Positions 54,750 to 63,437 of a stretch of DNA of 64,000 nt are shown in pieces (the first letter of the stretch is position 1; each line of letters starts with the position of its first letter). Below the pieces are notes generated by a model. It was not told the DNA's origin, searched no databases, and worked only from the letters and a program-made list of their open reading frames with translations. Source of the DNA: Chitinivorax sp. PXF-14 (lineage in GTDB: Bacteria > Pseudomonadota > Gammaproteobacteria > Burkholderiales > SCOH01); contig NZ_JBFNXJ010000009.1 in NCBI RefSeq assembly GCF_040812015.1, positions 62,001-126,000 on the forward strand, in the 5' to 3' direction. Position numbers and translations under genes: made by a program.

Positions 54750-56177
54750 TCAACCCTGCGCCAGTGCGCCCAGCCGCCGGATCATCTTCTCCAGCTGGCC
54801 CGTGTAGGGATAACCGCAGGACAGGCGCAGGCAGTTCTGGAAGCGCCCGGCTGCGGAGAAGATCGGCCCCGGTGCAAAGCCGATGTTCTCGCTCGCCGCG
54901 CGCGCATGCAGCGCCAGGGTATCGGCTCCTTGCGGCAGCTCGACCCACAGCACAAAGCCGCCGGATGGCCGCGAGATGCGTGTGCCATCGGGGAAATACT
55001 CGGCCACGGCCTCGCTCACGCTGCGCACCTGCTGGCCGAGGGCCCGCCGCAACTGGCGCAGATGATGCTCGTAACCGCCCGATTCGAGAAACTCGGCCAG
55101 CGCCATCTGCATCACGGTCGGCATCGGCCCGCTGTTGAGCGACTTCATCAGCTCGACCTGGGGCAGGAAGCGCCCCGGCAGTATCCAGCCGTCGGAGAAG
55201 CCTGGCGACAGCGTCTTGCTGAAGCTCGACACCAGGATCACCCCGCCGGCCTTGTCGAAGGCCTTGAGCGGCAGCGGGCGCGGGCCTTCGAACTGCAGGT
55301 CGCCGAACACGTCGTCCTCGATGATCGGTACGTCGCGCGCCGCCATCAATTCGACCAGCTGGCGCTTACGCTCGACCGGCATGGTCGCGCCGAGCGGGTT
55401 GCTGCTGTTGGGAATCACGAACAGCGCCTTGACCGCGCCGTCGCGTGTCGCCAGGTCGAGCGCCTCGAGCGAGATGCCATCACGCGGATGCGTAGGAATT
55501 TCGAGCGCCTTCATGCCGAGCATTTCAATCAGCTGCAGCATGATGAAATAGGTCGGCGACTCCACCGCGATCGTGTCGCCGGGCTTGGCCACGGCGCGTA
55601 ACGCGATGCTGAGCGCCTCCATACAGCCATGCGTCATCAGGATGTCGTCCTCGGTGACGTTGAAGCCGAGGTCGAGATAACGCCGAGCGATCTGCCGCCG
55701 CAAGGTGCGGCTGCCACGCAGCCGGCCGTAGGTGTGGCATTCGAGCTCCATCGAACGGGCGCGCTTGGCCACCAGCTTCATCAGCCTCTCGGTGGGCAGC
55801 AGGTCGGGGCTCGGACAGGCCGTGGTCAGCGGCTCCAGTGCCGGGTTCTGGCAGGCGCCGCGCACCTTGGCCAGCACCGCGTTGACGCCGACGAAAGTGG
55901 CTTCTTCCGCCGGCGCCACCTGGGTCGGCTCGGGCAGGCGGGCCGTCGTCCGGCGCACGAAATAGCCGGACTGCGGCCGCGCCTCGACCAGGCCCTGGTT
56001 TTCAAGCACGCGCAGCGCCTGGGTCACCGTCGAGATCGACAGGTCGCGCTGCTGGGCGATCTGGCGGATCGACGGCAGCCGCTCGCCGGGCTTCAGCGTG
56101 CCGTGATGGATGCCGGTCGAGAACTCGGTGGCCAGTCTCTGGTAGAGTCGGTCGGGTTTACTGAGCGTGGTGTCCAT
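54750..56177 (-). CDS. MocR/GntR-type transcriptional regulator with aminotransferase domain
   Basis: A 475-residue MocR-family regulator. N-terminal GntR winged helix (residues about 8-75: YQRLATEFSTGIHHGTLKPG, ISTVTQALRVLENQGLVEAR), then a fold-type I aminotransferase domain (about 115-470) with a PLP-binding lysine in VSSFSKTLSPGFSDGWI. Family members sense PLP or amine metabolites and usually regulate an adjacent gene. Here the divergent neighbour is prmC, and no pdx or gab gene is near, so the target is unclear. Nested inverted repeats lie between the two genes. Confidence 0.9.
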   Translation of the reverse strand: MDTTLSKPDRLYQRLATEFSTGIHHGTLKPGERLPSIRQIAQQRDLSISTVTQALRVLENQGLVEARPQSGYFVRRTTARLPEPTQVAPAEEATFVGVNAVLAKVRGACQNPALEPLTTACPSPDLLPTERLMKLVAKRARSMELECHTYGRLRGSRTLRRQIARRYLDLGFNVTEDDILMTHGCMEALSIALRAVAKPGDTIAVESPTYFIMLQLIEMLGMKALEIPTHPRDGISLEALDLATRDGAVKALFVIPNSSNPLGATMPVERKRQLVELMAARDVPIIEDDVFGDLQFEGPRPLPLKAFDKAGGVILVSSFSKTLSPGFSDGWILPGRFLPQVELMKSLNSGPMPTVMQMALAEFLESGGYEHHLRQLRRALGQQVRSVSEAVAEYFPDGTRISRPSGGFVLWVELPQGADTLALHARAASENIGFAPGPIFSAAGRFQNCLRLSCGYPYTGQLEKMIRRLGALAQG

Positions 56178-56512
56178 GTGGCGAGGTCCTGGCTGAAGCG
56201 GGGGCGAGAGGCGCCGCGCCCGTCGAGCAACACGTCACCTGGCAGTGAGCTGGCACGCCGCGTGTCGACCGGGGGTCGGCTTCGGGTCTCGCTATCATCG
56301 CGCGCGGCCTCGGTACTGATAAGATACAGTTGTCCGCTGCGGCAACCGACACAGTACAGCTCCCGCATGTGCCCCGTCGGTCGCCAGAACACCTTTTGCT
56401 GGGTGCGCCAGTCGCCCGATTTGCCGCCGCACCGCATTGCAAGCCGCTAAAATGGACTACCGCGGCGCGGAACATCGCGCCCAGCCATCCTTCGTATAAG
56501 TCGCCCAAACCC
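56178..56512. promoter_or_regulatory. Divergent MocR-prmC intergenic region with nested inverted repeats
   Basis: A 335-bp region with no recognised gene. GTACTG (56313-56318) and CAGTAC (56352-56357) form an inverted repeat around an imperfect palindrome GTTG-t-CCGC-t-GCGG-CAAC (56329-56346). Short ACAG repeats are also present. It may be the MocR operator, or an RNA hairpin in the prmC leader. No confident promoter was found. Confidence 0.45.
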
Positions 56513-57343
56513 GTGCCCAGCTATCGCGATCTACTCAGACACAGCGGCCTCGATGCCATCGACGCACGCGCCCTGCTCTGCCATGCGCTCGGCGTCGATC
56601 ATGCCTGGCTGATCGCCCATGGCCTCGACAGCGTGCCAGCCGGCCAGCTCGCCTGCTTCGACAGCCTGGCCGAGCGCCGCCGCCAGGGCGAACCGGTCGC
56701 CTACATCGTGGGCGAGCGCGAGTTCTACAGCCGGCCTTTCCATGTCACGCCGGAGGTATTGATCCCACGGCCGGAGACCGAACACCTGGTCGAGCTCGCA
56801 CTGGCCCGCCTGCCGCTGGACAGGGCCGCGAGCGTGCTCGACCTCGGCACCGGCAGCGGCATCATCGCCATCACCATCGCGCTCGAACGTCCACGCGCCA
56901 GCGTGCTTGCCGTCGATGCCTCGCCCACGGCGCTGGCCGTCGCAGCCGACAACGCCCGGCGCCTAGGCGCCAGCATGGAGACCCGACTGGGCAACTGGTA
57001 CAGCACCATCGAGCCCGTGCGGCGCTTCGAGCTGATCGTGTCGAACCCACCTTACATCGTTTCGGACGACCCGCACCTGCGTGAGGGCGATCTGCGTTTC
57101 GAGCCGGTGTCGGCGCTCACCGACCATGCCGACGGCCTCAGCTGCATCCGCCAGATCGTGGCTGGAGCCGTGCGCCATCTGGCGCCCGGCGGCTGGCTGA
57201 TGTTCGAGCACGGTTACGACCAGGGCGCGGCATCGCGGGCGCTACTGACCGCGCAGGGTTTTGCCGGGGTACGCACCGAATGCGATCTTGCCGGCATCGA
57301 ACGCGTCACGCTGGGTTGCCTTGAATCAAGGCCGCCGCTATAA
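56513..57343 (+). CDS. prmC: Peptide chain release factor N5-glutamine methyltransferase
   Basis: A 276-residue SAM-dependent methyltransferase modifying the GGQ glutamine of release factors RF1/RF2. N-terminal helical domain, then SAM loop VLDLGTGSGIIAITIALERP and the diagnostic NPPY motif (LIVSNPPYIVSDDPHL). The likely start is GTG at 56513 (VPSYRDLLRHSG); upstream codons are open but unlike the family. prfA, often just before prmC, is absent here. grxD follows. Confidence 0.94.
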   Translation: MPSYRDLLRHSGLDAIDARALLCHALGVDHAWLIAHGLDSVPAGQLACFDSLAERRRQGEPVAYIVGEREFYSRPFHVTPEVLIPRPETEHLVELALARLPLDRAASVLDLGTGSGIIAITIALERPRASVLAVDASPTALAVAADNARRLGASMETRLGNWYSTIEPVRRFELIVSNPPYIVSDDPHLREGDLRFEPVSALTDHADGLSCIRQIVAGAVRHLAPGGWLMFEHGYDQGAASRALLTAQGFAGVRTECDLAGIERVTLGCLESRPPL

Positions 57344-57344
57344 T
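57316..57344 (+). promoter_or_regulatory. Promoter of grxD overlapping the prmC stop
   Basis: TTGCCT (57316-57321), 17-bp spacer, TATAAT (57339-57344). The -10 box spans the prmC stop codon; the grxD start is about 40 bp downstream. Confidence 0.6.
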
Positions 57345-57384
57345 TTCCGAGTAATTTGTTTGGGTATTTTAGACAGGACAAAGC

Positions 57385-57702
57385 ATGGACATTCAAGCCG
57401 TTATTCAAGAGCAGGTCAGCAACAACCCGGTCGTGCTGTACATGAAGGGCACGCCGACCTTTCCGCAATGCGGCTTCTCCGCCAGCGCGGTCGGCATTCT
57501 CAAGGCCTGTGGCCTGGGCCAGTACCTGGCCGTGAACGTGCTGGAGAGCCCGGAAATCCGCCAGGGCATCAAGGAATTCTCGAACTGGCCGACCATCCCG
57601 CAGCTGTACGTCAAGGGTGAATTTGTCGGTGGCTCCGACATCATGCGCGAGCTGTACGACTCGGGCGAACTGAAGCAGATGCTGGACGGCATCGCCGGCT
57701 GA
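57385..57702 (+). CDS. grxD: Monothiol glutaredoxin, Grx4 family
   Basis: A 105-residue CGFS-type glutaredoxin. Active site PQCGFSASAV with C29-G30-F31-S32, then WPTIPQLYVKGEFVGGSDIM for glutathione binding. Members carry [2Fe-2S] clusters in iron-sulfur delivery and iron sensing rather than disulfide reduction. Own promoter and terminator; prmC-grxD order is common in related bacteria. Confidence 0.96.
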   Translation: MDIQAVIQEQVSNNPVVLYMKGTPTFPQCGFSASAVGILKACGLGQYLAVNVLESPEIRQGIKEFSNWPTIPQLYVKGEFVGGSDIMRELYDSGELKQMLDGIAG

Positions 57703-57722
57703 ACGCCGACATCAGGCATGGC

Positions 57723-57756
57723 AAAACGGGAGGCTGCGGCTTCCCGTTTTTGTTTT
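57723..57756 (+). terminator. Terminator of grxD
   Basis: Arms AAAACGGGA (57723-57731) and TCCCGTTTT (57742-57750) followed by a T-rich stretch to 57756. Confidence 0.85.
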
Positions 57757-57833
57757 GGCGCCGCCAATTGGCAAATGCCGCCGGCGCGCATATGCTGAAA
57801 GCAGCCACAGCTCGCCCGACAAGGAGAAGGGGC

Positions 57834-59915
57834 ATGCCATTTGCCACGCTGCCAGCCCTATGGCGCATATGCTGGATGTGCCTGCTCCTGCTGGGCGGGG
57901 CGATCCAGGCGGCCCCGCTTGCGCTCGACGCCCGGCAGCAAGCGGTCGAGCTGTCGCCTCACCTGGCCTGGTATGAAACCACCTCGCCCGACCTGTCGGT
58001 ACAGGCCATCGCCAGGGACCTCGCGCAGGGGCGGTTTCACCCGCCGCAAGGCCGGGTGCCCAATTTCGGCTTTTCGTCGTCCTCTTACTGGTTTCATGTC
58101 GCCCTCCACAACACCGGCGCCAGCGCGAGCGAATGGCTGCTGGAGAGCGGCTATCCGACGCTCGACTATGTCGATGTCTACCTGCTGCACGCCAACGGCC
58201 GGATCGACCACATGGCGGGCGGCGATCGCGTGCCGTTTTCCACGCGCGAGATTCCCCACCCGCACCAGTTGTTCCGCCTAGCGCTCGCCCCGGATGAGCG
58301 GGTCGACGTGTTGCTGCGGGTCAGCAGCCAGGGGCCGATCCAGGTCCCGCTGACGCTGTGGCAGCCCGAGGCGTTCTGGCTCGACTCGGCGAACATCGAT
58401 GCCGGCCAGTGGATGTTCTTCGGCACGCTGCTGACGATGCTGTTCTATTACCTGGTGATCTACTTCTCGGTATGGGATCGCGGCTTCTTCTACTACGTGC
58501 TGTGCGTGGGCTGCTACTTCATCCAGAATTTCTCGATCCAGGGTTATGCCTTCCAGTATTTCTGGCCCGATTCGCCGTGGTGGGCCAATCAGGTCGTGCC
58601 GATCAGCTCGTCGCTCGGGCTCGCGGCCATCATCCAGTTCAGCTGCCACTTCCTCTCCCTGGCCCGCTGGCTGCCGCGCGTCGACCGTGTACTGCGGATG
58701 CTGATGTGGCTGGCCGTGGCCGATGCCTGCGTCTCGCTGTTTGCCAGCTACATGCTGGTCATGCACATCGAGCTCATACTGGCACTGATGACGCTGCCCC
58801 TGCTCTGCTTCTCCGGCATTTACGTGTTCTGGATCGCGCACCAGCGCTATGCGCAGTTCTACATGCTGGCGTGGCCGGTGCTGCTGCTTGGCGGCGCCGT
58901 CTACGTGCTGAAGGCGCTCGGGGTGCTGCCGTTCAACCCCTATACCAATCATGCGCTGGAGTTGGCGACCGGCCTCGATGTGCTGTTTCTGGCCTTTGCG
59001 CTGGCCCACCGGCTCAAGCTGCTGCGCGAGGAACGTGAACGCATCCAGCGCGAGGCCAACGAACAGCTTGAAGAGCGCGTCAGGCAGCGCACGGCCGAGC
59101 TCAATTCGACGCTGGATGAGCTGGCCTGCGCGCGCGATATCGCCGTCAACGCGCGCAGCATCGCCGAAGCGGAGCTGAAGGACTACCAGAGCCACCTCGA
59201 GCAACTGATCGACGACCGCACGCGCGAGCTCGCCGCGACCAACAAGGAGCTCGAAGCATTCAGCTACACCGTATCGCATGACCTGCGCGCGCCGTTGCGC
59301 GCCATCAACGGCTTCGCCAGCGTGCTGGTGGAGGACCACGCCGAACAGCTGGTGCCGGAAGCCCGCGGGCTAGTCGATCGCATCGTGGCGGCATCTCGCC
59401 GCATGGGCGAATTGATCGACGCGCTGTTGAGCTTTCACCGGCTGGCGCGTGAAGACCTGCAGCGCGAGCCGGTCGACCTCAGCACCATGGCAATCGAGCT
59501 GCTCGAGGAAATGCGTCCGCTCTACCCGGGCCGCAGCATCGGCTGGCAGGTGACGCCCGGCCTGAGTGCGACGGGCGATCGCCGGCTGATCCGCAATGTG
59601 CTGCAAAACCTGCTCGGCAACGCACTCAAGTTCACCGGCAGCCAGCCACTGGCGCAGATCGAGGTCGGGCGCGGGCGCGACCGCCAGCAAGAGGCCTTCT
59701 TCGTGCGCGACAACGGCGAAGGCTTCGACGCCGCCGCAGCAGCCAAGCTGTTCGGTGCCTTCCAGCGCTTTCACCGGCGCGACCAGTTCGACGGCACCGG
59801 TATCGGCCTGGCCTCGGTGCAGCGTGTCATCCACCGCCACGGCGGCGAGATCTGGGCCGAATCGCAGCCAGGCCAGGGCGCGACATTCTGGTTCACCCTG
59901 CCGGCCGCAGCCTGA
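57834..59915 (+). CDS. 7TMR-DISM sensor histidine kinase
   Basis: A 693-residue membrane kinase. Signal sequence (ICWMCLLLLGGAIQAAPL), a periplasmic 7TMR-DISMED2 carbohydrate-binding-like domain (about 30-170; FSSSSYWFHVALHNTG), seven membrane helices (about 190-400), a coiled coil (about 410-500), HisKA with phospho-acceptor in SYTVSHDLRAPLRAING, and HATPase with NVLQNLLGNALKFTG and GTGIGLASVQRV. No response regulator is adjacent. Start at MPFATLPALW is set by AAGGAG upstream; the frame is open 28 codons earlier. Confidence 0.88.
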   Translation: MPFATLPALWRICWMCLLLLGGAIQAAPLALDARQQAVELSPHLAWYETTSPDLSVQAIARDLAQGRFHPPQGRVPNFGFSSSSYWFHVALHNTGASASEWLLESGYPTLDYVDVYLLHANGRIDHMAGGDRVPFSTREIPHPHQLFRLALAPDERVDVLLRVSSQGPIQVPLTLWQPEAFWLDSANIDAGQWMFFGTLLTMLFYYLVIYFSVWDRGFFYYVLCVGCYFIQNFSIQGYAFQYFWPDSPWWANQVVPISSSLGLAAIIQFSCHFLSLARWLPRVDRVLRMLMWLAVADACVSLFASYMLVMHIELILALMTLPLLCFSGIYVFWIAHQRYAQFYMLAWPVLLLGGAVYVLKALGVLPFNPYTNHALELATGLDVLFLAFALAHRLKLLREERERIQREANEQLEERVRQRTAELNSTLDELACARDIAVNARSIAEAELKDYQSHLEQLIDDRTRELAATNKELEAFSYTVSHDLRAPLRAINGFASVLVEDHAEQLVPEARGLVDRIVAASRRMGELIDALLSFHRLAREDLQREPVDLSTMAIELLEEMRPLYPGRSIGWQVTPGLSATGDRRLIRNVLQNLLGNALKFTGSQPLAQIEVGRGRDRQQEAFFVRDNGEGFDAAAAAKLFGAFQRFHRRDQFDGTGIGLASVQRVIHRHGGEIWAESQPGQGATFWFTLPAAA

Positions 59916-59955
59916 ACCCACGCGGCGGCCCGGCGGTCCACCCACAAAGGCAATT

Positions 59956-59977
59956 CAAGCAAACGCTTGTTTAAGCT
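59956..59977. promoter_or_regulatory. PsrA/TetR-like operator upstream of the enoyl-CoA isomerase gene
   Basis: CAAAC-N4-GTTTA (59960-59973) resembles the PsrA consensus (C/G)AAAC-N4-GTTT(G/C), and overlaps a perfect inverted repeat CAAGC-AAAC-GCTTG (59956-59969). A further AGCTTG follows. About 60 bp before the gene start. TetR-family fatty-acid regulators use operators of this form; identification is tentative. Confidence 0.45.
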
Positions 59978-60035
59978 TGCCTGATCGTTTGCATCTGCGG
60001 CATGATGCATGCGCCGATCAATTCAGGAGAAACCC

Positions 60036-60719
60036 ATGTCGTATGTAACGCTGGAAAAGCAGGATGCCGTCTATGTGATGACGATGGTCAACGGTGAGCG
60101 CGCCAACACGCTGACCGACGCCGTTCTCGACGAATTCAACGCCCACCTCGACACGATCGAGGCGGACAGCGCGAACGCCGCCCTGGTGCTGGCCAGCAGC
60201 GATCCGAAATTCTTCAGCAACGGCATCGACCTCGAATACATCAAGAGCAAGGGCATGGAATACCTGTTCAGCACCTTCGGGCCACGTCTCGACCAGCTGC
60301 TGATGCGCCTGGCCCTGCTCAACCTACCGACCATCGCCTGTATTTCCGGCCACAGCTACGGTGGCGGTGCGCTGATCGCATCGTGCTTCGACTTCCGCGT
60401 CATGCGCGCGGACCGCGGCTATTTCTGCTTCCCCGAAATCGACATCAAGCTGCCGTTCACGCCGGCCATGCAGGCTGCCGTCAACCTGCTGCCGAACGAG
60501 CACGCACGCCAAGAGCTGGCCCTGACCGGCCGCCCGATCGGTGGCGAGGAAGCGGCCAAGCGCAATATCGTCGACCGTGCGCTGCAGGCCGACGAGCTGC
60601 TGCCTGCCGCCATCGAGATGGCCAAGCTGCTGGCTCAGAAGGACCGCCGCACCTATGCCGCGATCAAGCATGGCTTCCGCAGCCACCTGGGCGCGCTGGT
60701 GAACAAGGAACTGCGCTAA
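60036..60719 (+). CDS. Enoyl-CoA hydratase/isomerase family protein, probably delta3-delta2 isomerase-like
   Basis: A 227-residue crotonase-fold enzyme. Oxyanion-hole segments: ASSDPKFFSNGIDLEY and CISGHSYGGGALIAS. At the position of the first catalytic glutamate of hydratases (GGGxE) a leucine is present (GGGAL), while the second glutamate is kept (FPEIDIKLPF). Together with the VMRADRGYFCFPEIDI stretch this resembles plant-type delta3-delta2-enoyl-CoA isomerases rather than hydratases. AGGAG precedes the ATG at 60036. A PsrA-like operator lies upstream and a terminator downstream. Confidence 0.82.
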   Translation: MSYVTLEKQDAVYVMTMVNGERANTLTDAVLDEFNAHLDTIEADSANAALVLASSDPKFFSNGIDLEYIKSKGMEYLFSTFGPRLDQLLMRLALLNLPTIACISGHSYGGGALIASCFDFRVMRADRGYFCFPEIDIKLPFTPAMQAAVNLLPNEHARQELALTGRPIGGEEAAKRNIVDRALQADELLPAAIEMAKLLAQKDRRTYAAIKHGFRSHLGALVNKELR

Positions 60720-60742
60720 GCAACACGCACAGGTGCAGCAAG

Positions 60743-60769
60743 AAGGGCGGCCATGGCCGCCCTTTTTTT
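60743..60769. terminator. Terminator between the enoyl-CoA isomerase and ptrB genes
   Basis: Arms AAGGGCGGCC (60743-60752) and GGCCGCCCTT (60755-60764), T-tract 60763-60769. It serves the plus-strand gene; the convergent ptrB ends 17 bp further on. Confidence 0.9.
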
Positions 60770-60785
60770 GCGCTCGGCGCAGCGC

Positions 60786-62873
60786 TCAGGCCGTGATGCC
60801 CAGCTGGCTCAGCACGAAGGCAAAATCGAGCGCCACCTCGCGCAGGAAGTCATAGCGCCCCGACGCGCCGCCATGGCCCGCGCCCATATTGGTGACGAGC
60901 AGCAACGGGTTGGCGTCGGTCTTGAGCGTGCGCAGCCTGGCCACGTATTTGGCCGGCTCCCAGTACATCACCTGGCTGTCGTTGAGCGAGGTCTTCACCA
61001 ACATTGCCGGATAGGCCTGGCGCACCAGGTTGTCGTAAGGCGAATAGCGCCGCATATAGTCGTAATAGCGGCGCTGGTTGGGGTTGCCCCATTCCTCGTA
61101 TTCGCCGACCGTGAGCGGCAGGCTGGCGTCGAGCATGGTGCTCATGACATCGACGAAGGGCACTTCGGACAGCACGACGCGGAACAGCGCCGGCCGCAGG
61201 TTGACGACCGCGCCGAGCAGCAGGCCGCCGGCGCTGCCGCCCTCGATCGCGAGCCGCCCGGGCCGTGTGTAGCCCTGCTCGATCAGGTGCTCGGCAACCG
61301 CGATGAAGTCGCTGAAGGTGTTCTGCTTGTTGAGCATGCGGCCGGCGTCGTGCCACGGCTTGCCCAGGTCGCCGCCGCCACGGATGTGCGCGGTGGCGTA
61401 GATCACGCCGCGGTCGAGCAGCGACAGCCGTGCCGACGAGAAATACACATCGTTCGGATAGCCATAGGCGCCGTAGCCTTCGAGCCACAGCGGCGCGCTG
61501 CCGTCGCGCGGCGTGCCCCTGCGGTAGACCAGCGACACCGGCACGGCCGTGCCGTCCGGCGCGGTGGCCTCGCGCCGCTCGGTCACGTAATCGGCCGGGT
61601 CGAAGCGCCCGAGCACCGGCCGGCGCTTGAGCAGCGTGCGCTGGCGCGTGGCCATGTGGTAGTCGTACACGCTGTCCGGCGTCGTCATCGACTGGTAGAC
61701 GAAACGGAAAGTCTCGCTCTCCCACTCCGGGTTGGCATCGCTCGACAGCGTGTACGCCGGCTCGTCGAAGGCGATGCGGTGGCTGTCGCCGCTCGCCAGC
61801 TGCGTGACGACGAGGTGCTCGATGCCGCGCTCGCGCTCCTGCACCACGCGGTAGTCGCGGAAGAAATCCATGCTTTCGAGCATCACCTCGGCGCGATGTG
61901 CGATTTCCTCGCGCCAGTGCTCGCGGCCGAAGCGGCCGATGGGCGCCGACACCAGGCGGAAATTACGGCCGGCATCGTTGATGCGCAGGTAGAAGCGCTC
62001 GCCGTGGTGGTCGACGTCGTACTCGATATCGGCGCGGCGCGCCAGCACCAGCCGCCAGCGGCCATCGGGGCGATCGGCCGGCAGGTAGCGCACCTCGCTC
62101 GAGGTATGGCTGTGGCTGTCGAGAAACAGCCAGGCCTCGCTGCGCGAGCGCGACACATGGAGGTTGAAGCGCTCGTCGCGCTCCTCGAACACCAGTTCGT
62201 CCCCACGTTCGCCCAGGCGGTACTTCCACAGCTGGTTCGAGCGCTTGGTCTGCTTGTCCTCGGTGGTGTAGAACAGGGTTTCGTTGTCGGCCGCCCAGGC
62301 GAGCGAGGTCACGCGTGCACGCCGCATCGGCAGCAGCTTGCCACTCTGCAGGCTCTTGATCTGCAGCGTGTACTGGCGGAAGCCGGTGGCGTCGGTGGTA
62401 TAGGCATAGAAGCGGTCGTCGTCGCTCAGATCGACATCGCCGACCGACATATACGATTTGCCGCGCGCCAGCTCGTTGACATCGAGCAGCACGTGTTCGG
62501 TGCCAGGCAGGCTGGCTGCAGGTTCGCCGGCCCCCACTTCCTCATTGGCGCGCTGGCGGCACAGGATCGGGTACTGCAGCCCGGTCTCGGTGCGCACGTA
62601 GTAGCGCCAGCCGCGCAGCCTGTATGGCACGCTCATGTCGGTTTCCTGGATGCGCCCCAGCATCTCGCGGTAGAGCGCCTCGCGGAACGGCGCAAGCGGC
62701 GCCATCACGGCGTCGGCATAGGTATTTTCGGCGTCGAGGTAGGTGATCGTGGCGGGGTCGTCGCGCTGGCGCAGCCAGAAGTAGTCGTCGACGCGCCGGT
62801 CGCCGAACTTGCTGAGCACGGTGGGCCGCCTGGCGGCGATAGGAGGGGATGGCAGCTGACGGGTATCGGTCAT
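60786..62873 (-). CDS. ptrB: Oligopeptidase B (S9 prolyl-oligopeptidase family)
   Basis: A 695-residue cytoplasmic serine peptidase that cleaves short peptides after basic residues. N-terminal beta-propeller (about 75-420), C-terminal alpha/beta-hydrolase. Active-site Ser in EGGSAGGLLLGAV, Asp in KTSLNDSQVMYWEPAK, His in GAGHGGASGRYD. The YGAYGYPNDVYFSSARLSLL and HIRGGGDLGKPWHDAG stretches are typical of oligopeptidase B. Normal length. Confidence 0.95.
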   Translation of the reverse strand: MTDTRQLPSPPIAARRPTVLSKFGDRRVDDYFWLRQRDDPATITYLDAENTYADAVMAPLAPFREALYREMLGRIQETDMSVPYRLRGWRYYVRTETGLQYPILCRQRANEEVGAGEPAASLPGTEHVLLDVNELARGKSYMSVGDVDLSDDDRFYAYTTDATGFRQYTLQIKSLQSGKLLPMRRARVTSLAWAADNETLFYTTEDKQTKRSNQLWKYRLGERGDELVFEERDERFNLHVSRSRSEAWLFLDSHSHTSSEVRYLPADRPDGRWRLVLARRADIEYDVDHHGERFYLRINDAGRNFRLVSAPIGRFGREHWREEIAHRAEVMLESMDFFRDYRVVQERERGIEHLVVTQLASGDSHRIAFDEPAYTLSSDANPEWESETFRFVYQSMTTPDSVYDYHMATRQRTLLKRRPVLGRFDPADYVTERREATAPDGTAVPVSLVYRRGTPRDGSAPLWLEGYGAYGYPNDVYFSSARLSLLDRGVIYATAHIRGGGDLGKPWHDAGRMLNKQNTFSDFIAVAEHLIEQGYTRPGRLAIEGGSAGGLLLGAVVNLRPALFRVVLSEVPFVDVMSTMLDASLPLTVGEYEEWGNPNQRRYYDYMRRYSPYDNLVRQAYPAMLVKTSLNDSQVMYWEPAKYVARLRTLKTDANPLLLVTNMGAGHGGASGRYDFLREVALDFAFVLSQLGITA

Positions 62874-62967
62874 CGGGGGTTCGCATCCGGCAGGGCCGGC
62901 TCGGGCGTTGCAATACCGCGACTATAGCCGACTTCGGCCGTCACGGCGGCCCCGGCCGGCGTGGCGC

Positions 62968-63402
62968 TCAGCCGCTGCCCTGCTCCAGCACGCGCTGCGC
63001 CTCGGCCTCGATCGCCGCGATGGCCTCGTCGAACTGCATCGATTTGTCGAAGAAATACGCGGCCCCGAGCGCCAGCGCGTGCCGTCGGTACAGCGGGAAG
63101 GCATGGTTGGTGAGCACCAGCGGCAGCGCGCGCTGCGCGGGATCGAGTGAGGCAAGGTAGGCGAGCACGTCGAAGCCGGTGCCCTGCTGCAATTCGAGGT
63201 CGACCACCGCGAGGTCGAAACGATGGCTGCGCAGCTGCTCGACGGCAGCCTCGGCGCCGCTGGCATGGGCCGAGAACACGATATCCGGCCGGTGCGCGAA
63301 GCAGGCTGTCAGCGCCTCGCGCAGCAGCGGCGAATCCTCGACGAGCAGCACCGCCACCCGCATCGGGGCGGTGGAATCGGCAGCGGCGAGTTGACTGGCC
63401 AT
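62968..63402 (-). CDS. Single-domain response regulator (receiver only)
   Basis: A 144-residue receiver. Acidic pair in LVEDSPLLREAL, phospho-acceptor Asp in LAVVDLELQQGTGFD, conserved Lys in YFFDKSMQFDEAI. No output domain. It lies 35 bp downstream of a NarL-type regulator on the same strand and is probably co-transcribed with it. The first ATG is used; another 13 codons on (MRVAVLLVEDSP) is also possible. Confidence 0.85.
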   Translation of the reverse strand: MASQLAAADSTAPMRVAVLLVEDSPLLREALTACFAHRPDIVFSAHASGAEAAVEQLRSHRFDLAVVDLELQQGTGFDVLAYLASLDPAQRALPLVLTNHAFPLYRRHALALGAAYFFDKSMQFDEAIAAIEAEAQRVLEQGSG

Positions 63403-63437
63403 GGTTCGTCATCCGGCGGGATGGGCTTGCGAGCCCT

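Noticed and set aside
56330-56512. Longer prmC start upstream of the GTG
   Set aside because: The extra 61 residues are unlike the PrmC family and run through the inverted repeats.
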